From contig JADJTK010000010.1 in assembly GCA_016711225.1 (NCBI GenBank), forward strand, positions 1 through 64,000: a stretch of 64,000 nucleotides of DNA. Direction: 5' to 3'. The notes below the pieces were generated by a model. That model was not told the DNA's origin. It did no database searches and worked only from the letters and a program-made list of their open reading frames with translations. This document shows, one piece after another, positions 26,879 to 35,172 of this stretch; the stretch's first letter is position 1, and each line of letters starts with the position of its first letter. This DNA is from Opitutaceae bacterium. Lineage in GTDB: Bacteria > Verrucomicrobiota > Verrucomicrobiia > Opitutales > Opitutaceae. The position numbers and the translations under genes are program-made.

Positions 26879-27112
26879 ATGCCGGTCGTGACCTTTAAAG
26901 TTTCCGTGCAGGACGCGCGCCGGCTCCGCCAGCTCGCCAAGGCCCGCCAGACCACCGTCTCCGCCTATCTCCGATCCGTGGCCCTGCCGCCGCAGTCCGA
27001 GGCGGCGTTGGACCTTCAGACGCATCCGGTGTCCGGATGCCTGTATAACGCCGCTGCGGGGCGGGTGGTGTCGGATGCGCAGATCCGGGCGACCCTCGCC
27101 AGTTTTCCATGA
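26879..27112 (+). CDS. Antitoxin partner of PIN-type toxin
   Basis: 77 residues. The N-terminus VTFKVSVQDARRLRQLAKA, followed by RQTTVSAYLRSVALP, reads like a ribbon-helix-helix DNA-binding domain (beta strand, helix, turn, helix). The C-terminal part (DAQIRATLASFP) would bind the toxin. The stop overlaps the toxin start (ATGA), showing translational coupling. It probably neutralises the toxin and represses the operon at the palindrome just upstream. Confidence 0.8.
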   Translation: MPVVTFKVSVQDARRLRQLAKARQTTVSAYLRSVALPPQSEAALDLQTHPVSGCLYNAAAGRVVSDAQIRATLASFP

Positions 27113-27489
27113 GATACCTGCTGGATGTGAACGCTCTGCTGGCGTGGCACCATGGTGGCTCCACCCACCACGCCGCTTTCCACCGCTGGAAGAAGAAGCG
27201 GCCGGCCGACGAGCTGTGCACGTGCGCCTTGGTTGAACTGGGGTTTCTTCGCGTCTCGATGCAGAATTTTGGGTACACGATGGGGCAGGCGACCCAGGCG
27301 CTGGCGAGCATCCGGCGCGATGTCGGGCACTTCCTCGCGGAGCTTCCCCCGCCGGAGCTGCCGCGCTGGGTGACTCGCGGGGACGAGACGACCGACGGCT
27401 ATCTTTGCCGGCTGGCCGCGGCGCACGGGCTGAAGCTGGCCACCTTCGACGCCCGCCTCAAGGACCCAGTGGCCTTGCTGCTGACGTGA
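27109..27489 (+). CDS. VapC-type PIN-domain ribonuclease toxin
   Basis: 126 residues. The first PIN Asp is in MRYLLDVNALLAW. The middle Glu is in CALVELGFLRVS, and the distal acidic cluster is DETTDGYLCRLAAAHGLKL followed by ATFDARL (given in parts). The family cleaves RNA, often tRNA, using Mg2+. Its start overlaps the antitoxin stop by four bases. Two long direct repeats enclose the pair. Confidence 0.88.
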   Translation: MRYLLDVNALLAWHHGGSTHHAAFHRWKKKRPADELCTCALVELGFLRVSMQNFGYTMGQATQALASIRRDVGHFLAELPPPELPRWVTRGDETTDGYLCRLAAAHGLKLATFDARLKDPVALLLT

Positions 27490-27498
27490 GCCGCCGTC

Positions 27499-27832
27499 CG
27501 TAGCCGGTGGTTTTAGCCCGATTTTCCGGGTTTTCACCACAGAGGGCATAGAGATCACGGAGGCCCGGAAGAGGCTGGCCGCAAGGAACGCAAAGAGCGC
27601 AAAGGATGGCGGGATCGATTTCTCGAAACCCGAAACGCAAAACCCTGAACCCTGAACCCAAAACCCTGAACCGACCCGGTCACGGAGAGCACGGAGGGGG
27701 AGGAGAGCACGGAGGACGGAAGGTTTTGACCACGGATAACGCGGATGAACGCGGATAAGTCATTCGGAGATGGGGTGGCGCGGGCGGCCCTGCCTGCGTG
27801 CTGGTCGTAGCGACGCTCGCTAGAACGTCGGC
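27499..27832. repeat. Long direct repeat, copy B, right of toxin-antitoxin pair
   Basis: Begins nine bases after the toxin stop codon and repeats copy A in order and orientation, with an added AACCCTGAACCC unit. A shorter relative lies at 28946-29045. Confidence 0.85.
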
Positions 27833-28290
27833 CGTGTAGGCCACCGCGATGAGGTGGCCGGGGCGGGGAGAAGCAATTGTCGTTGCCGGGGCCGGGTCGA
27901 GGTTGGCTTCTTGCTACCCGCTACTGTTGTTCCCCCGAGAGGACGCAGAGGTAGGATAATCTCCCAGCCGTAGCTGGAGCGCGGAGCGATCAAGCCGTGT
28001 CTGCGGTTGCGCCACGCGGAGTTCGTACAACGGAGTCGGACTACGCGGAGGGCGCGGATGCGATCCGGCGAGACTCGCCGCGCCCGTCTCCGATGCCTTC
28101 CGTTTCCGCCTTCAGGTTTCAGACCTTCAGCCAGTCCGCTTCGCTCTTGCTCCTCGACCATTGGAACTTGCGCACCTCCGCGCCTTGTCCGATGGGGCCT
28201 GCGGCCGCGCCGCCGGCCGGCAGTTTCGGATTGGTGACCGGGACGGTGGCCGACATCCTTCGCCGAGCCCCCCGCGTGACCCATTTCATC
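27833..28290. other. 458-base gap with repeat fragments only
   Basis: Contains scraps of the ACAGAGG/GCGGATGCG repeat vocabulary (for example GGGCGCGGATGCGATCCGG near 28040). A reading frame continuous with the downstream ORF6N gene exists but looks like translated repeat. No promoter or RNA was recognised. Confidence 0.5.
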
Positions 28291-28947
28291 ATGCGTACCT
28301 CAAAGAAGAGCCCCAAGGCGGTTGCCGCCTCCACCGAGATTGAAGCGTTGATCCGTACCGTCCGTGGCCGGAAGGTGCTCTTGGACGCCGATCTGGCGCG
28401 TATCTATGGCGTGCAGACGAAGGCCCTCAACCAGGCCGTCCGCCGCAACACCGACAAGTTCCCGGAGGACTTCCGGTTCCGGCTGACGCCGGCGGAAGTG
28501 GAGGACTTGATGCGGTCACAAATTGTGACCGCATCAGCAGCGGAGGAATCGGGCAGGCGGGCGCAATTTGCGACCGGTTCATCTTCTAGGTCGAACCGGT
28601 CACAATTTGTGACCGGTTCCCAGAAGCACCGTGATCCCCGCTTCCTCCCCTACGCCTTCACCGAGCATGGGGCGATCATGGCGGCCAACGTCCTCAATTC
28701 CCCGGCGGCGGTGCGTCTGAGCGTGTTTGAAGTGCGCGCCTTCGTGCAGATGAGGGAGCTGCTGGGCGGCACGCGCGAGCTCGCGCAACAACTGGCCGCG
28801 TTGGACCGCCGGCTCACCGGCCGGCTCGACGGCCATGAGGTGGCGATCGTCGAGGTGCTGCACCGGATCATGACGCTGATCGATCCGCCGCCGCCCCCAC
28901 CGGAGCCGCCGCGGCGGAGCATCGGGTTTGTGGCCCGCCGCTCGTAG
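28291..28947 (+). CDS. ORF6N-domain DNA-binding protein with RSQxVT expansion
   Basis: 218 residues. The ORF6N domain (about 15-140) shows RTVRGRKVLLDADLARIYGV, KALNQAVRRN, FRFRLTPAEVEDLMRSQIVT and PYAFTEHGAIMAANVLNS. The family is common in phages and mobile islands. Between the conserved RSQIVT and the PYAFTEHG block there are extra copies: RAQFATGS and RSQFVTGS. Their DNA contains the palindrome GGTCACAA-TTGTGACC twice (around 28512 and 28605). The C-terminus is helical, ending in a Pro-rich stretch. The ATG at 28291 fits the family N-terminus. Confidence 0.85.
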   Translation: MRTSKKSPKAVAASTEIEALIRTVRGRKVLLDADLARIYGVQTKALNQAVRRNTDKFPEDFRFRLTPAEVEDLMRSQIVTASAAEESGRRAQFATGSSSRSNRSQFVTGSQKHRDPRFLPYAFTEHGAIMAANVLNSPAAVRLSVFEVRAFVQMRELLGGTRELAQQLAALDRRLTGRLDGHEVAIVEVLHRIMTLIDPPPPPPEPPRRSIGFVARRS

Positions 28948-29045
28948 CCGGTGGCTTCCGCCCGGGCTCCGGGATTTCTCCACGGAGGCCGGAGAGTTCT
29001 GACCGCAGATAACCCAGATGGCGCGGATGCGATCAACGGATCAAG
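28946..29045. repeat. Partial copy C of the long direct repeat
   Basis: CGTAGCCGGTGGCTTCCGCC, TCTCCACGGAGGCC, and CCGCAGATAACCCAGATGGC resemble pieces of copies A and B in order, shortened to about 100 bases. The remaining part of the gap to 29332 shows no clear gene. Confidence 0.6.
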
Positions 29046-29214
29046 CTTAGGCGCCTCCGCCGCCTTCCGTTTTCAGCCTTTAGGTTTCAGCTTTCCCTAC
29101 CGTCCCTCGGTACTTGCGGCGCCTGCGCCGCTTTATGACTCATCGTCTGTACACTTCGGAGTCGTGAGCCGGTAGGATGGCCGGATGCAAAAACAGAAGG
29201 CCGAGCAGCCCGCG

Positions 29215-29233
29215 GACTCCGGTGTGCGGAGTC
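29215..29233. promoter_or_regulatory. Possible controller-protein box
   Basis: GACTCC and GGAGTC form a short inverted repeat about 100 bases upstream of the XRE controller gene. Controller proteins of restriction systems bind GACT/AGTC-type symmetric sites. The match is short, so this is only a candidate. Confidence 0.2.
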
Positions 29234-29332
29234 TTGACGCCTTCCTGAATCCGTATCCGCAGGCTCGGAGAACGATGCAGATGCTACTTCTAGTCGGTGG
29301 CATTCTATTGCCCGTATCTGACATGATCGGGA

Positions 29333-29566
29333 ATGCCGCGCAGCGTTCCCGAGAAGGTGCTTCTGAAGCTGGGTGAGAACGTTCGATCTCTCCGTGAAAG
29401 AGCCACGCTCACGCAGGAGGAACTTGCTGCCCAAGCGGAGGTTGATCGCACGTATGTCGGCGGCCTCGAACGGGGTGAACGCAACGCCACGATACAGAGT
29501 CTCGCGCGGGTGGCCAAGGCGCTTGGCACTTCGGTTGCCGAGCTCTGCCGAGGGATCGAAGGATGA
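29333..29566 (+). CDS. XRE-family controller-type transcription regulator
   Basis: 77 residues, a single helix-turn-helix domain: LGENVRSLRERATLTQEELA, then DRTYVGGLERGERNATIQS and LARVAKALGTSVAELCRG. Size and sequence resemble controller (C) proteins of type II restriction systems. Its stop overlaps the methyltransferase start (ATGA), so it heads the restriction-modification operon and probably times its expression. Confidence 0.88.
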   Translation: MPRSVPEKVLLKLGENVRSLRERATLTQEELAAQAEVDRTYVGGLERGERNATIQSLARVAKALGTSVAELCRGIEG

Positions 29567-30534
29567 AGACGATCCGAGCTCTCGATCTCTTCTGTGGCGC
29601 CGGCGGCAGTAGTTGGGGCGCCCGTGAGGCTGGCGTCGAGATTGTGGCCGCTTTCGACCTTTGGCCTCTGGCAGGCGAAGCGCATGACGTGAACTTTCCT
29701 GAGGTTGAGTTTATCCAGGGCCGCTTGGAGGAGCATGATACGGATGCGCTCGCAAAACGTTTTGGGAAGATCGACCTGATCCTGGCGTCGCCGGAATGTA
29801 CCAACCACAGCCCGGCCAAGGGCAACAAGCCGCGCTGTGAGCTGAGCAAGGAAACAGCCTTCCAGGTCGTTCGCTTTGCGAAAGCATTCCAGCCGCGCTG
29901 GGTCGTCATCGAGAACGTCGTCAATATGCGCAAATGGACTCGGTACGCGGAGTTCAAGGCGGCGATGGTGGAACTCGGTTACCACATGAACGAACAGGTG
30001 TTGAATTCGGCCAACTTTGGAGTGGCCCAGTCGCGCTGCCGCCTCTTTCTGCTGGCGGACAAATTGCAGGAGCCGCCGAATGTCCCTCCCCCGAGATCGA
30101 AACCAAAGGCGATCTCGGGTTTGGTCGATCTCAACGGTACCTATCGCTGGACCCCACTTCACAAAAAGGGGCGTGCCAAGCCTACGCTGGACCGGGCGGA
30201 ACGGGGTTTCGCCACTCTTGGCAAGAAGACTCCCTTCTTGCTGGTATATTACGGTTCGGACGGTGGCGGTGGTTGGCAGCGTTTGAGCCGGCCCCTGCGA
30301 ACCATCACTACCGTGGATCGCTTCGCCCTCGTGAAGCCCGATCCCAACCACGGCCACGTCATGCGGATGTTGCAGGTCCCGGAGCTGCAAGCGGCGATGG
30401 GCATGCCGCCAAAGATGAAATTCGAGACCGGCTCGCGCCGGGATCGCATCAAGATGATTGGCAACGCCGTCTGCCCGCCGGTGATGCGTGCAGTAGTACA
30501 GCAGCTCACTGCGAAACCGAGCCTTCAAGACTGA
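29563..30534 (+). CDS. DNA (cytosine-5) methyltransferase
   Basis: 323 residues. Motif I DLFCGAGGSSWGA (8-20), motif IV LASPECTNHS with catalytic Cys79, motif VI WVVIENVVNM, motif VIII VAQSRCRLFLLA, and motif X KMIGNAVCPPVMRAV. The PEC in place of the usual PPC around the catalytic Cys is a minor variant. The target recognition region (about 180-260) is short. It methylates cytosine C5 in an unknown sequence. The vsr gene further down fits, since Vsr repairs T:G mismatches that arise from 5-methylcytosine. Confidence 0.95.
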   Translation: MKTIRALDLFCGAGGSSWGAREAGVEIVAAFDLWPLAGEAHDVNFPEVEFIQGRLEEHDTDALAKRFGKIDLILASPECTNHSPAKGNKPRCELSKETAFQVVRFAKAFQPRWVVIENVVNMRKWTRYAEFKAAMVELGYHMNEQVLNSANFGVAQSRCRLFLLADKLQEPPNVPPPRSKPKAISGLVDLNGTYRWTPLHKKGRAKPTLDRAERGFATLGKKTPFLLVYYGSDGGGGWQRLSRPLRTITTVDRFALVKPDPNHGHVMRMLQVPELQAAMGMPPKMKFETGSRRDRIKMIGNAVCPPVMRAVVQQLTAKPSLQD

Positions 30535-30580
30535 GAAATTTCGGACACGTTTGGCAGCAGCATATTACCTCCATAACCAA

Positions 30581-32684
30581 ATGACGACGGCGCAACCACT
30601 TCAGAAATCCGGCTCTGCAAAGATGCGTCCACGCGCTCGCATCATTTCTCTGATCGGTGAGGAGCTTATCAGCGATGAGGCTGTTGCTGTCGTCGAATTG
30701 GTCAAAAATGCATATGATGCAGATGTCAAAAAGGTCGTGGTGAGATTTGAGGGCTCGGATCCCATGCAGCCAGAGACGCTTGTGATAGCGGACGATGGTC
30801 TTGGCATGACTCTAGATACGGTCCTAAACGGATGGTTTGAACCGGGCACCATAACCAAGAGAAAACACGCACGATCGCCAAGTGGGCGCCTCTATCAGGG
30901 CGCGAAGGGTGTAGGGCGCTTTGCTGCTGCTCGCCTGGCCGAAGCACTCTTTCTCGAGACAAGAGCCGAGAACGAGCCTGACGGAGTTACCGTTTTACTC
31001 GAATGGGGCCGTTTTGATGAAAATAGCTATCTGGATGAGATCGGAATTGAGTATGAGGTAAGGCCTCTTCCTGAGCTTAAGCATGGCACCACACTCACCC
31101 TACTCAAACTCCGGAGGAAAGAAGATAAAAGTCTGTTGGTTAATTTTGAGACACTACATAACCGACTTTCTCGGCTTATATCGCCGTTCGGCGATGTGGA
31201 GGATTTCTGTATCGAGCTTATTATTCCTGGGTTTCCCCAACTATCCGGAGAAATAAGCGCTCACGAACTGATCGCGAATCCTCCGTATAGAATTGAGGGG
31301 TGCTCGATGCGGACGGTACATTCACGGGAAATATATCGATAAATGGTGTCATTGTGAGGACGCTTCCGAAGCATCAGCTTGGTGACAGGGGGTGTGTGGT
31401 TGGCTGCGGTGGCTTCACAGTTGAGTTTCGGGCTTGGGACCGAGACCGTAAGGGGCTAACCCCGTTCATGCTGAAGCACAATATGGGGCTCCAAGAGATT
31501 CGAGCAGTTCTCGACAATTATTGTGGTGTGAGCATCTACCGTGATGGCTTCCGGGTGCATCCCTATGGGGCACCTGGCAACGATTGGTTGAGATTAGATT
31601 ATTGGAGCCGACAGAATCCGACTATGCGTTTGGCGAACAATCAAGTTGTTGCAGCGATACGGAGTTCGCGGGAAAGCAATCCCGGCCTAATCGACCGCAC
31701 CACCCGGGAGGGATTAGTTCACAACTCGGACTACGAACAACTTACGATCTGGGCACCACGCATATTGGCGCTGCTCGAAGAGGAGCGCTATATAGCTCGT
31801 CCTCGCGAAGAAAAAGAGTCCGAAGAAATACATACTCTCTTTGAAGCCTTCGATTTGTCGCCGGTGGTTGAAGAAGCCGACCGTCGGCTCGGCAGGCAGC
31901 ACCCAGTGGCGCAACTAGTGCGGAAATCTGATGGTAATATTCGCGAAGGTGTCCGGCGTCTTCAGGAACATTACTCCAGACTTTTGATGACTGCGGGCAT
32001 AGGGCAGATGGTCGACATTGTTATACACGAGATTGGTGCTCCCGTTGGCCGCGTGAATCGCGAGATTGCTCATCTCGAAAGCTTCTTCGGAAACAATTTC
32101 CGAGTGCCGAGATCAAAGATGCTGAAGACAGCATAGGGTTGATAAAGGGATGGATGGAGCAGATTGTCGCTCTTCGCGCGCGGCTTGATCCTAAGACTGC
32201 AGGTAAGCGAGGCCGAGCTAGTACCTTCAGCGTTCAGGAGGAGATTCTCGGGAATCTGCTCCTATTCGAGAACCTGCTTTCCAAGCAGAAAATCAAACAA
32301 AGTCTCCACATGCCCCAGCATCCGGTCGTTGTCAAAATGACAAGGTCGGTGTTGGGGCAAGTGCTCGCAAATTTGCTTGATAACAGCATATATTGGCTAA
32401 CTCGCCACCACGGTGACGGTAAAGGTGGCGAAATAGATATCACCCTGCGGACATCCGAGCGTGGTTTTTCTGTACGTTTCTGTGACGACGGTTCTGGAAT
32501 TGATGAGGCAAACCGCGAACGCGTGTTCGATCCGTATTTCTCGACTAAAGAGAATGGTATGGGACTCGGGCTTTATGTTGCACGCCAAGTAATCGAGCCG
32601 TACGGGAAGCTGATCTACCGTGATGACTGCCGCCTGGGAGGTGCTGGTTTTGAGGCAATCTTTGAGAAACATGTAGGCCTTTGA
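30581..32684 (+). pseudogene. Double GHKL ATPase / histidine-kinase-like protein, two frameshifts
   Basis: Three consecutive frames form one protein of about 701 residues if one base is restored at G-run 31297-31300 and one at T-run 32097-32099. The N-terminal GHKL domain is MutL/Hsp90-like: VAVVELVKNAYDADVKKV, VIADDGLGMTLD, LYQGAKGVGRFAAARL. The C-terminal part is kinase-like: an H-box DIVIHEIGAPVGRVNREI, then VLANLLDNSIYWL, CDDGSGID and GMGLGLYVARQVI. Base composition is visibly more AT-rich than the surroundings. The start ATG at 30581 follows the methyltransferase by 46 bases. It may be intact in the cell if the missing bases are sequencing errors. Confidence 0.8.
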
Positions 32685-32693
32685 GGGCATCCA

Positions 32694-33822
32694 ATGAAAC
32701 TGAATGTACTTCTCGTTGAGGATAATCCGCACGACCTGGACACCTATATGCGCGATTTTCCTGCGGTTTTTAATGAAGCCGGGGTTGATGCGATCATTCA
32801 CCCGACTGGTAATTTCGGTGATGCATTGCGTCTCATTGAATCTACGCATATTCGCTACGACCTAATTCTCTCTGATACGTTCCGTGGACATCTAAAAGAT
32901 CGGGACGCAGCGGTGCTTGGGATGGTTCAAAATTACAGGGCCGGTCGATTCTGCCCCTGATTGTGTTTAGCGCCAGTGTTCGACCGGATGTGCTTACCCT
33001 GGTGCGTTTGTCGCCTGGGCCGACAAGACAGTGCCAGGGGAAATCGAATTTGTTATCAAGAAGATGCTCGCCACAGGCATTCCGCAACTTGCTAGAAGTC
33101 TCCATGACGAACTAGACCGTACGGCAGGTGGTTTTCTTTGGGAATTTCTCGAGAAGAACTGGGTTCGATTATGGCCTGATGGCGTTGCTGATGCGAAAGT
33201 TGTTGAGCGGCTAGTTCGTCGACGTGCGGCACTTCAATTGGCTGAGATTGGAGGTAGTGCGGAAGGGGTGGAGCCGATTAGCTCTGTTGCTGGTCTGGAA
33301 TATTATACATATCCTCCATTGCATAGTAGAGGGTTTAAGCTCGGGCACATTATACAAAGAAAACAGTTGGCTGCAGATATCCGTGTGGTTTTGACTCCGC
33401 ATTGCCACCTAACGATTCAACAGGCCCAAACAGAACCGCGCGCGAAGTATGTGCTGACTATCAAAACTTCTGACGCGAAATCGCTTATTGGTGATACTAA
33501 AAGAGCTGATGCGAAGAGTTCCGACATTCTGAAGCGCGAGAAAAAGCTAAGGGGGTGGGCTACCCCGCCCAGCGGACAAGATGTAGGGTTCCCTGAAGGG
33601 CGATTCTGGTTTCTACCAGCGTTTCTAGATATCCCGCATTGTTACTGTGATTTTCAGCAGCTTGAAACGATCCCGTACGCCGATATCGCGAGTGGATTCA
33701 CGTCAATAGCTTCCTTGACGCCGCCGTTTGCGGAATCACTCCAGTCATGTTTTCTGGCCTATTATTCCGGTGTCGGGATTCCGAATATTAAGCCAGAGAG
33801 TATCACGAGTTTGTTGGATTAG
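32694..33822 (+). pseudogene. Receiver-domain protein with novel C-terminal domain, two frameshifts
   Basis: Restoring one G at the run near 32938-32940 and one C in the run near 32998-33000 joins the pieces into about 376 residues. The receiver domain shows the acidic pair in LLVEDNPHDLD, a phosphoacceptor Asp in YDLILSDTFRG, the Ser switch in LIVFSAS and the Lys in AWADKTVPG. The C-terminal 250 residues (from LARSLHDELDRTAGGFLWEF on) are not recognised; they include a block VVLTPHCHL and LPAFLDIPHCYCDF. Its start is nine bases after the kinase stop, so the two likely work as a pair. Confidence 0.75.
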
Positions 33823-33832
33823 GCGCCAGATA

Positions 33833-34342
33833 ATGAACTCGACCAAGAGTCCCGAATTGTGTGGTATATGCATCGAGAAATTGAGGGATTCGGAACTACT
33901 GCAACTCCGTGCACGCACTCGCGCTGAGATGCAAAGGCGCGGGCTCGCCGATTCTGTCGGGGCGGTGGGTGAGCGGTTGGTGGTCGATCATTTTGGCACG
34001 ACTCCTGGATTGCCGAAGCTGCAGCTTGCGCCACCCGGGACCAAGAACGTCGATGCGCTTTCACGGAACGGCGAAAGGTTCTCAATCAAAACCGTCTGCA
34101 CAGGATCAAAGACTGGAACGATCTATCCAGAACGTGGAGCGAAGGACAAACAGCTCTTTGAATTTATCCTCATCGTGAAGTTGGCTGAGCACTGGGCACT
34201 TGAATCGATCCATCAGTTGAGCTGGGAACAGTTTGTCGATGCTCGCTCCTGGGACAAACGCATGAATGCCTGGTATATCGCGTTCAACAAACGAGCGTTA
34301 CCGGACTCGGTTTTGGTCTACCGAGCAGAGGGGGAGGAGTAG
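33833..34342 (+). CDS. Predicted PD-(D/E)XK-type restriction nuclease component
   Basis: 169 residues, starting 10 bases after the receiver gene. The segment AVGERLVVDHFG supplies a helix-1 Glu. NVDALSRNGERFSIKTV fits the Asp..xIK core of PD-(D/E)XK nucleases. A C-terminal block FEFILIVKLAEHWALESIHQ, then AWYIAFNKRAL, completes a small alpha/beta fold. No precise family is recognised, and specificity is unknown. Position between the receiver and vsr genes suggests it is the cutting subunit. Confidence 0.6.
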   Translation: MNSTKSPELCGICIEKLRDSELLQLRARTRAEMQRRGLADSVGAVGERLVVDHFGTTPGLPKLQLAPPGTKNVDALSRNGERFSIKTVCTGSKTGTIYPERGAKDKQLFEFILIVKLAEHWALESIHQLSWEQFVDARSWDKRMNAWYIAFNKRALPDSVLVYRAEGEE

Positions 34343-35014
34343 GTGGCCGACGTCCTCACCCCGACACAGCGCTCGGCGCTGATGGCCCGGATCCGGTCGG
34401 CGGGGAATGCGTCCACCGAACTGCGGCTGGTCGGGCTGCTGCGCGCGGCGGGGATTACGGGGTGGAGGAGAGGCGTTCGCCTCAAGTGCCAAGTGACAGG
34501 TGACAAGTGGCAAGGTCCCGGGAAATGCCGGAAGGACTCACCACAGAGTTCACAGAGAGCACAGAGCAAGGACCGGAGAGGCCAAGGCGGTTTGGTCCCT
34601 GTGGGCTCCGTGTCCTCTGTGGCTGAAATCCGTCGCACGTCTGTCGTCGTTTGCCATCGGCCTTCGCCTATCCGCCATCGTCCATTCACCGTGAAGCCCG
34701 ACTTCGTCTTCCGGACGGAACGGCTGGTGGTCTTTGTCGACGGCTGCTTCTGGCATGGGTGCCCGCTCCACTACACGCGGCCTAAGTCCCGCCGTGCGTT
34801 CTGGGACGCCAAGATCGCGACCAACCGGGCGCGCGACCGCCGCATCGACCGTGCGCTGCGCGCTGCCGGCTCGCCGCGTTCCTCGCTTCGCTGCGGTACG
34901 CGGCTGGGCTGGCGTGTGCTACATCTCTGGGAACACGCCCTCGCCCCGCGGGCGATCGCGCGCACGCTGGCACGGTTGGGGCGGGCGCTCGGAGGGCGCG
35001 TGCGAGCACGCTGA
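34343..35014 (+). CDS. vsr: Very short patch repair (Vsr) endonuclease with inserted repeat
   Basis: 223 residues from a GTG right after the upstream stop. The N-terminal part TPTQRSALMARIRSAGNAST and C-terminal parts VKPDFVF, VVFVDGCFWHGCPLHY, RRAFWDAKIATNRARDRRID and GWRVLHLWEHAL are standard Vsr, with catalytic Asp120 in KPDF. Residues 48-116 (34484-34690) are foreign: the DNA there is intergenic repeat (CAAGTGACAGGTGACAAG, CACCACAGAGTTCACAGAGA). The insert keeps frame and has no stop. A second extra stretch, SPRSSLRCGTRL, precedes GWRVL. Normal Vsr is about 140 residues. It would cut beside T:G mismatches; activity with the insert is uncertain. Confidence 0.85.
   Translation: MADVLTPTQRSALMARIRSAGNASTELRLVGLLRAAGITGWRRGVRLKCQVTGDKWQGPGKCRKDSPQSSQRAQSKDRRGQGGLVPVGSVSSVAEIRRTSVVVCHRPSPIRHRPFTVKPDFVFRTERLVVFVDGCFWHGCPLHYTRPKSRRAFWDAKIATNRARDRRIDRALRAAGSPRSSLRCGTRLGWRVLHLWEHALAPRAIARTLARLGRALGGRVRAR
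34484..34690 (+). repeat. Intergenic-type repeat inserted in frame in vsr
   Basis: Starts with a CAAGTGAC-type stretch and continues with ACAGAG units like those at 26496 and 27537. It is about 207 bases, a multiple of three, and has replaced the short loop between GVRL and VKPDF. Confidence 0.75.
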
Positions 35015-35172
35015 CCTACGGCCGGAAACGCAGCCGCCGGTGTCAAGCAGCGAGCACCAAGGGACAAGGGTGGGAAGGCTGAGGCGATGGGTGTTGGCGG
35101 AGCAGCGCGGGGGGCCAACGCCGCACGAAAGGTGAGGATTGCAGCGCGCGGGCTTGGCGGGATCATGGCGGC

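Noticed and set aside
26458..29045. Direct repeats considered as a CRISPR array
   Set aside because: Units are long, few and unevenly spaced, with genes between them and no cas genes.
29185..29376. Small frame of 63 codons before the controller gene
   Set aside because: It overlaps the controller start, has no ribosome site and shows no homology that I recognise.
31290..32100. Programmed ribosomal frameshifting in the ATPase gene
   Set aside because: The sites are plain homopolymers with no slippery heptamer or downstream structure, and four such events in two adjacent genes would be unlikely.
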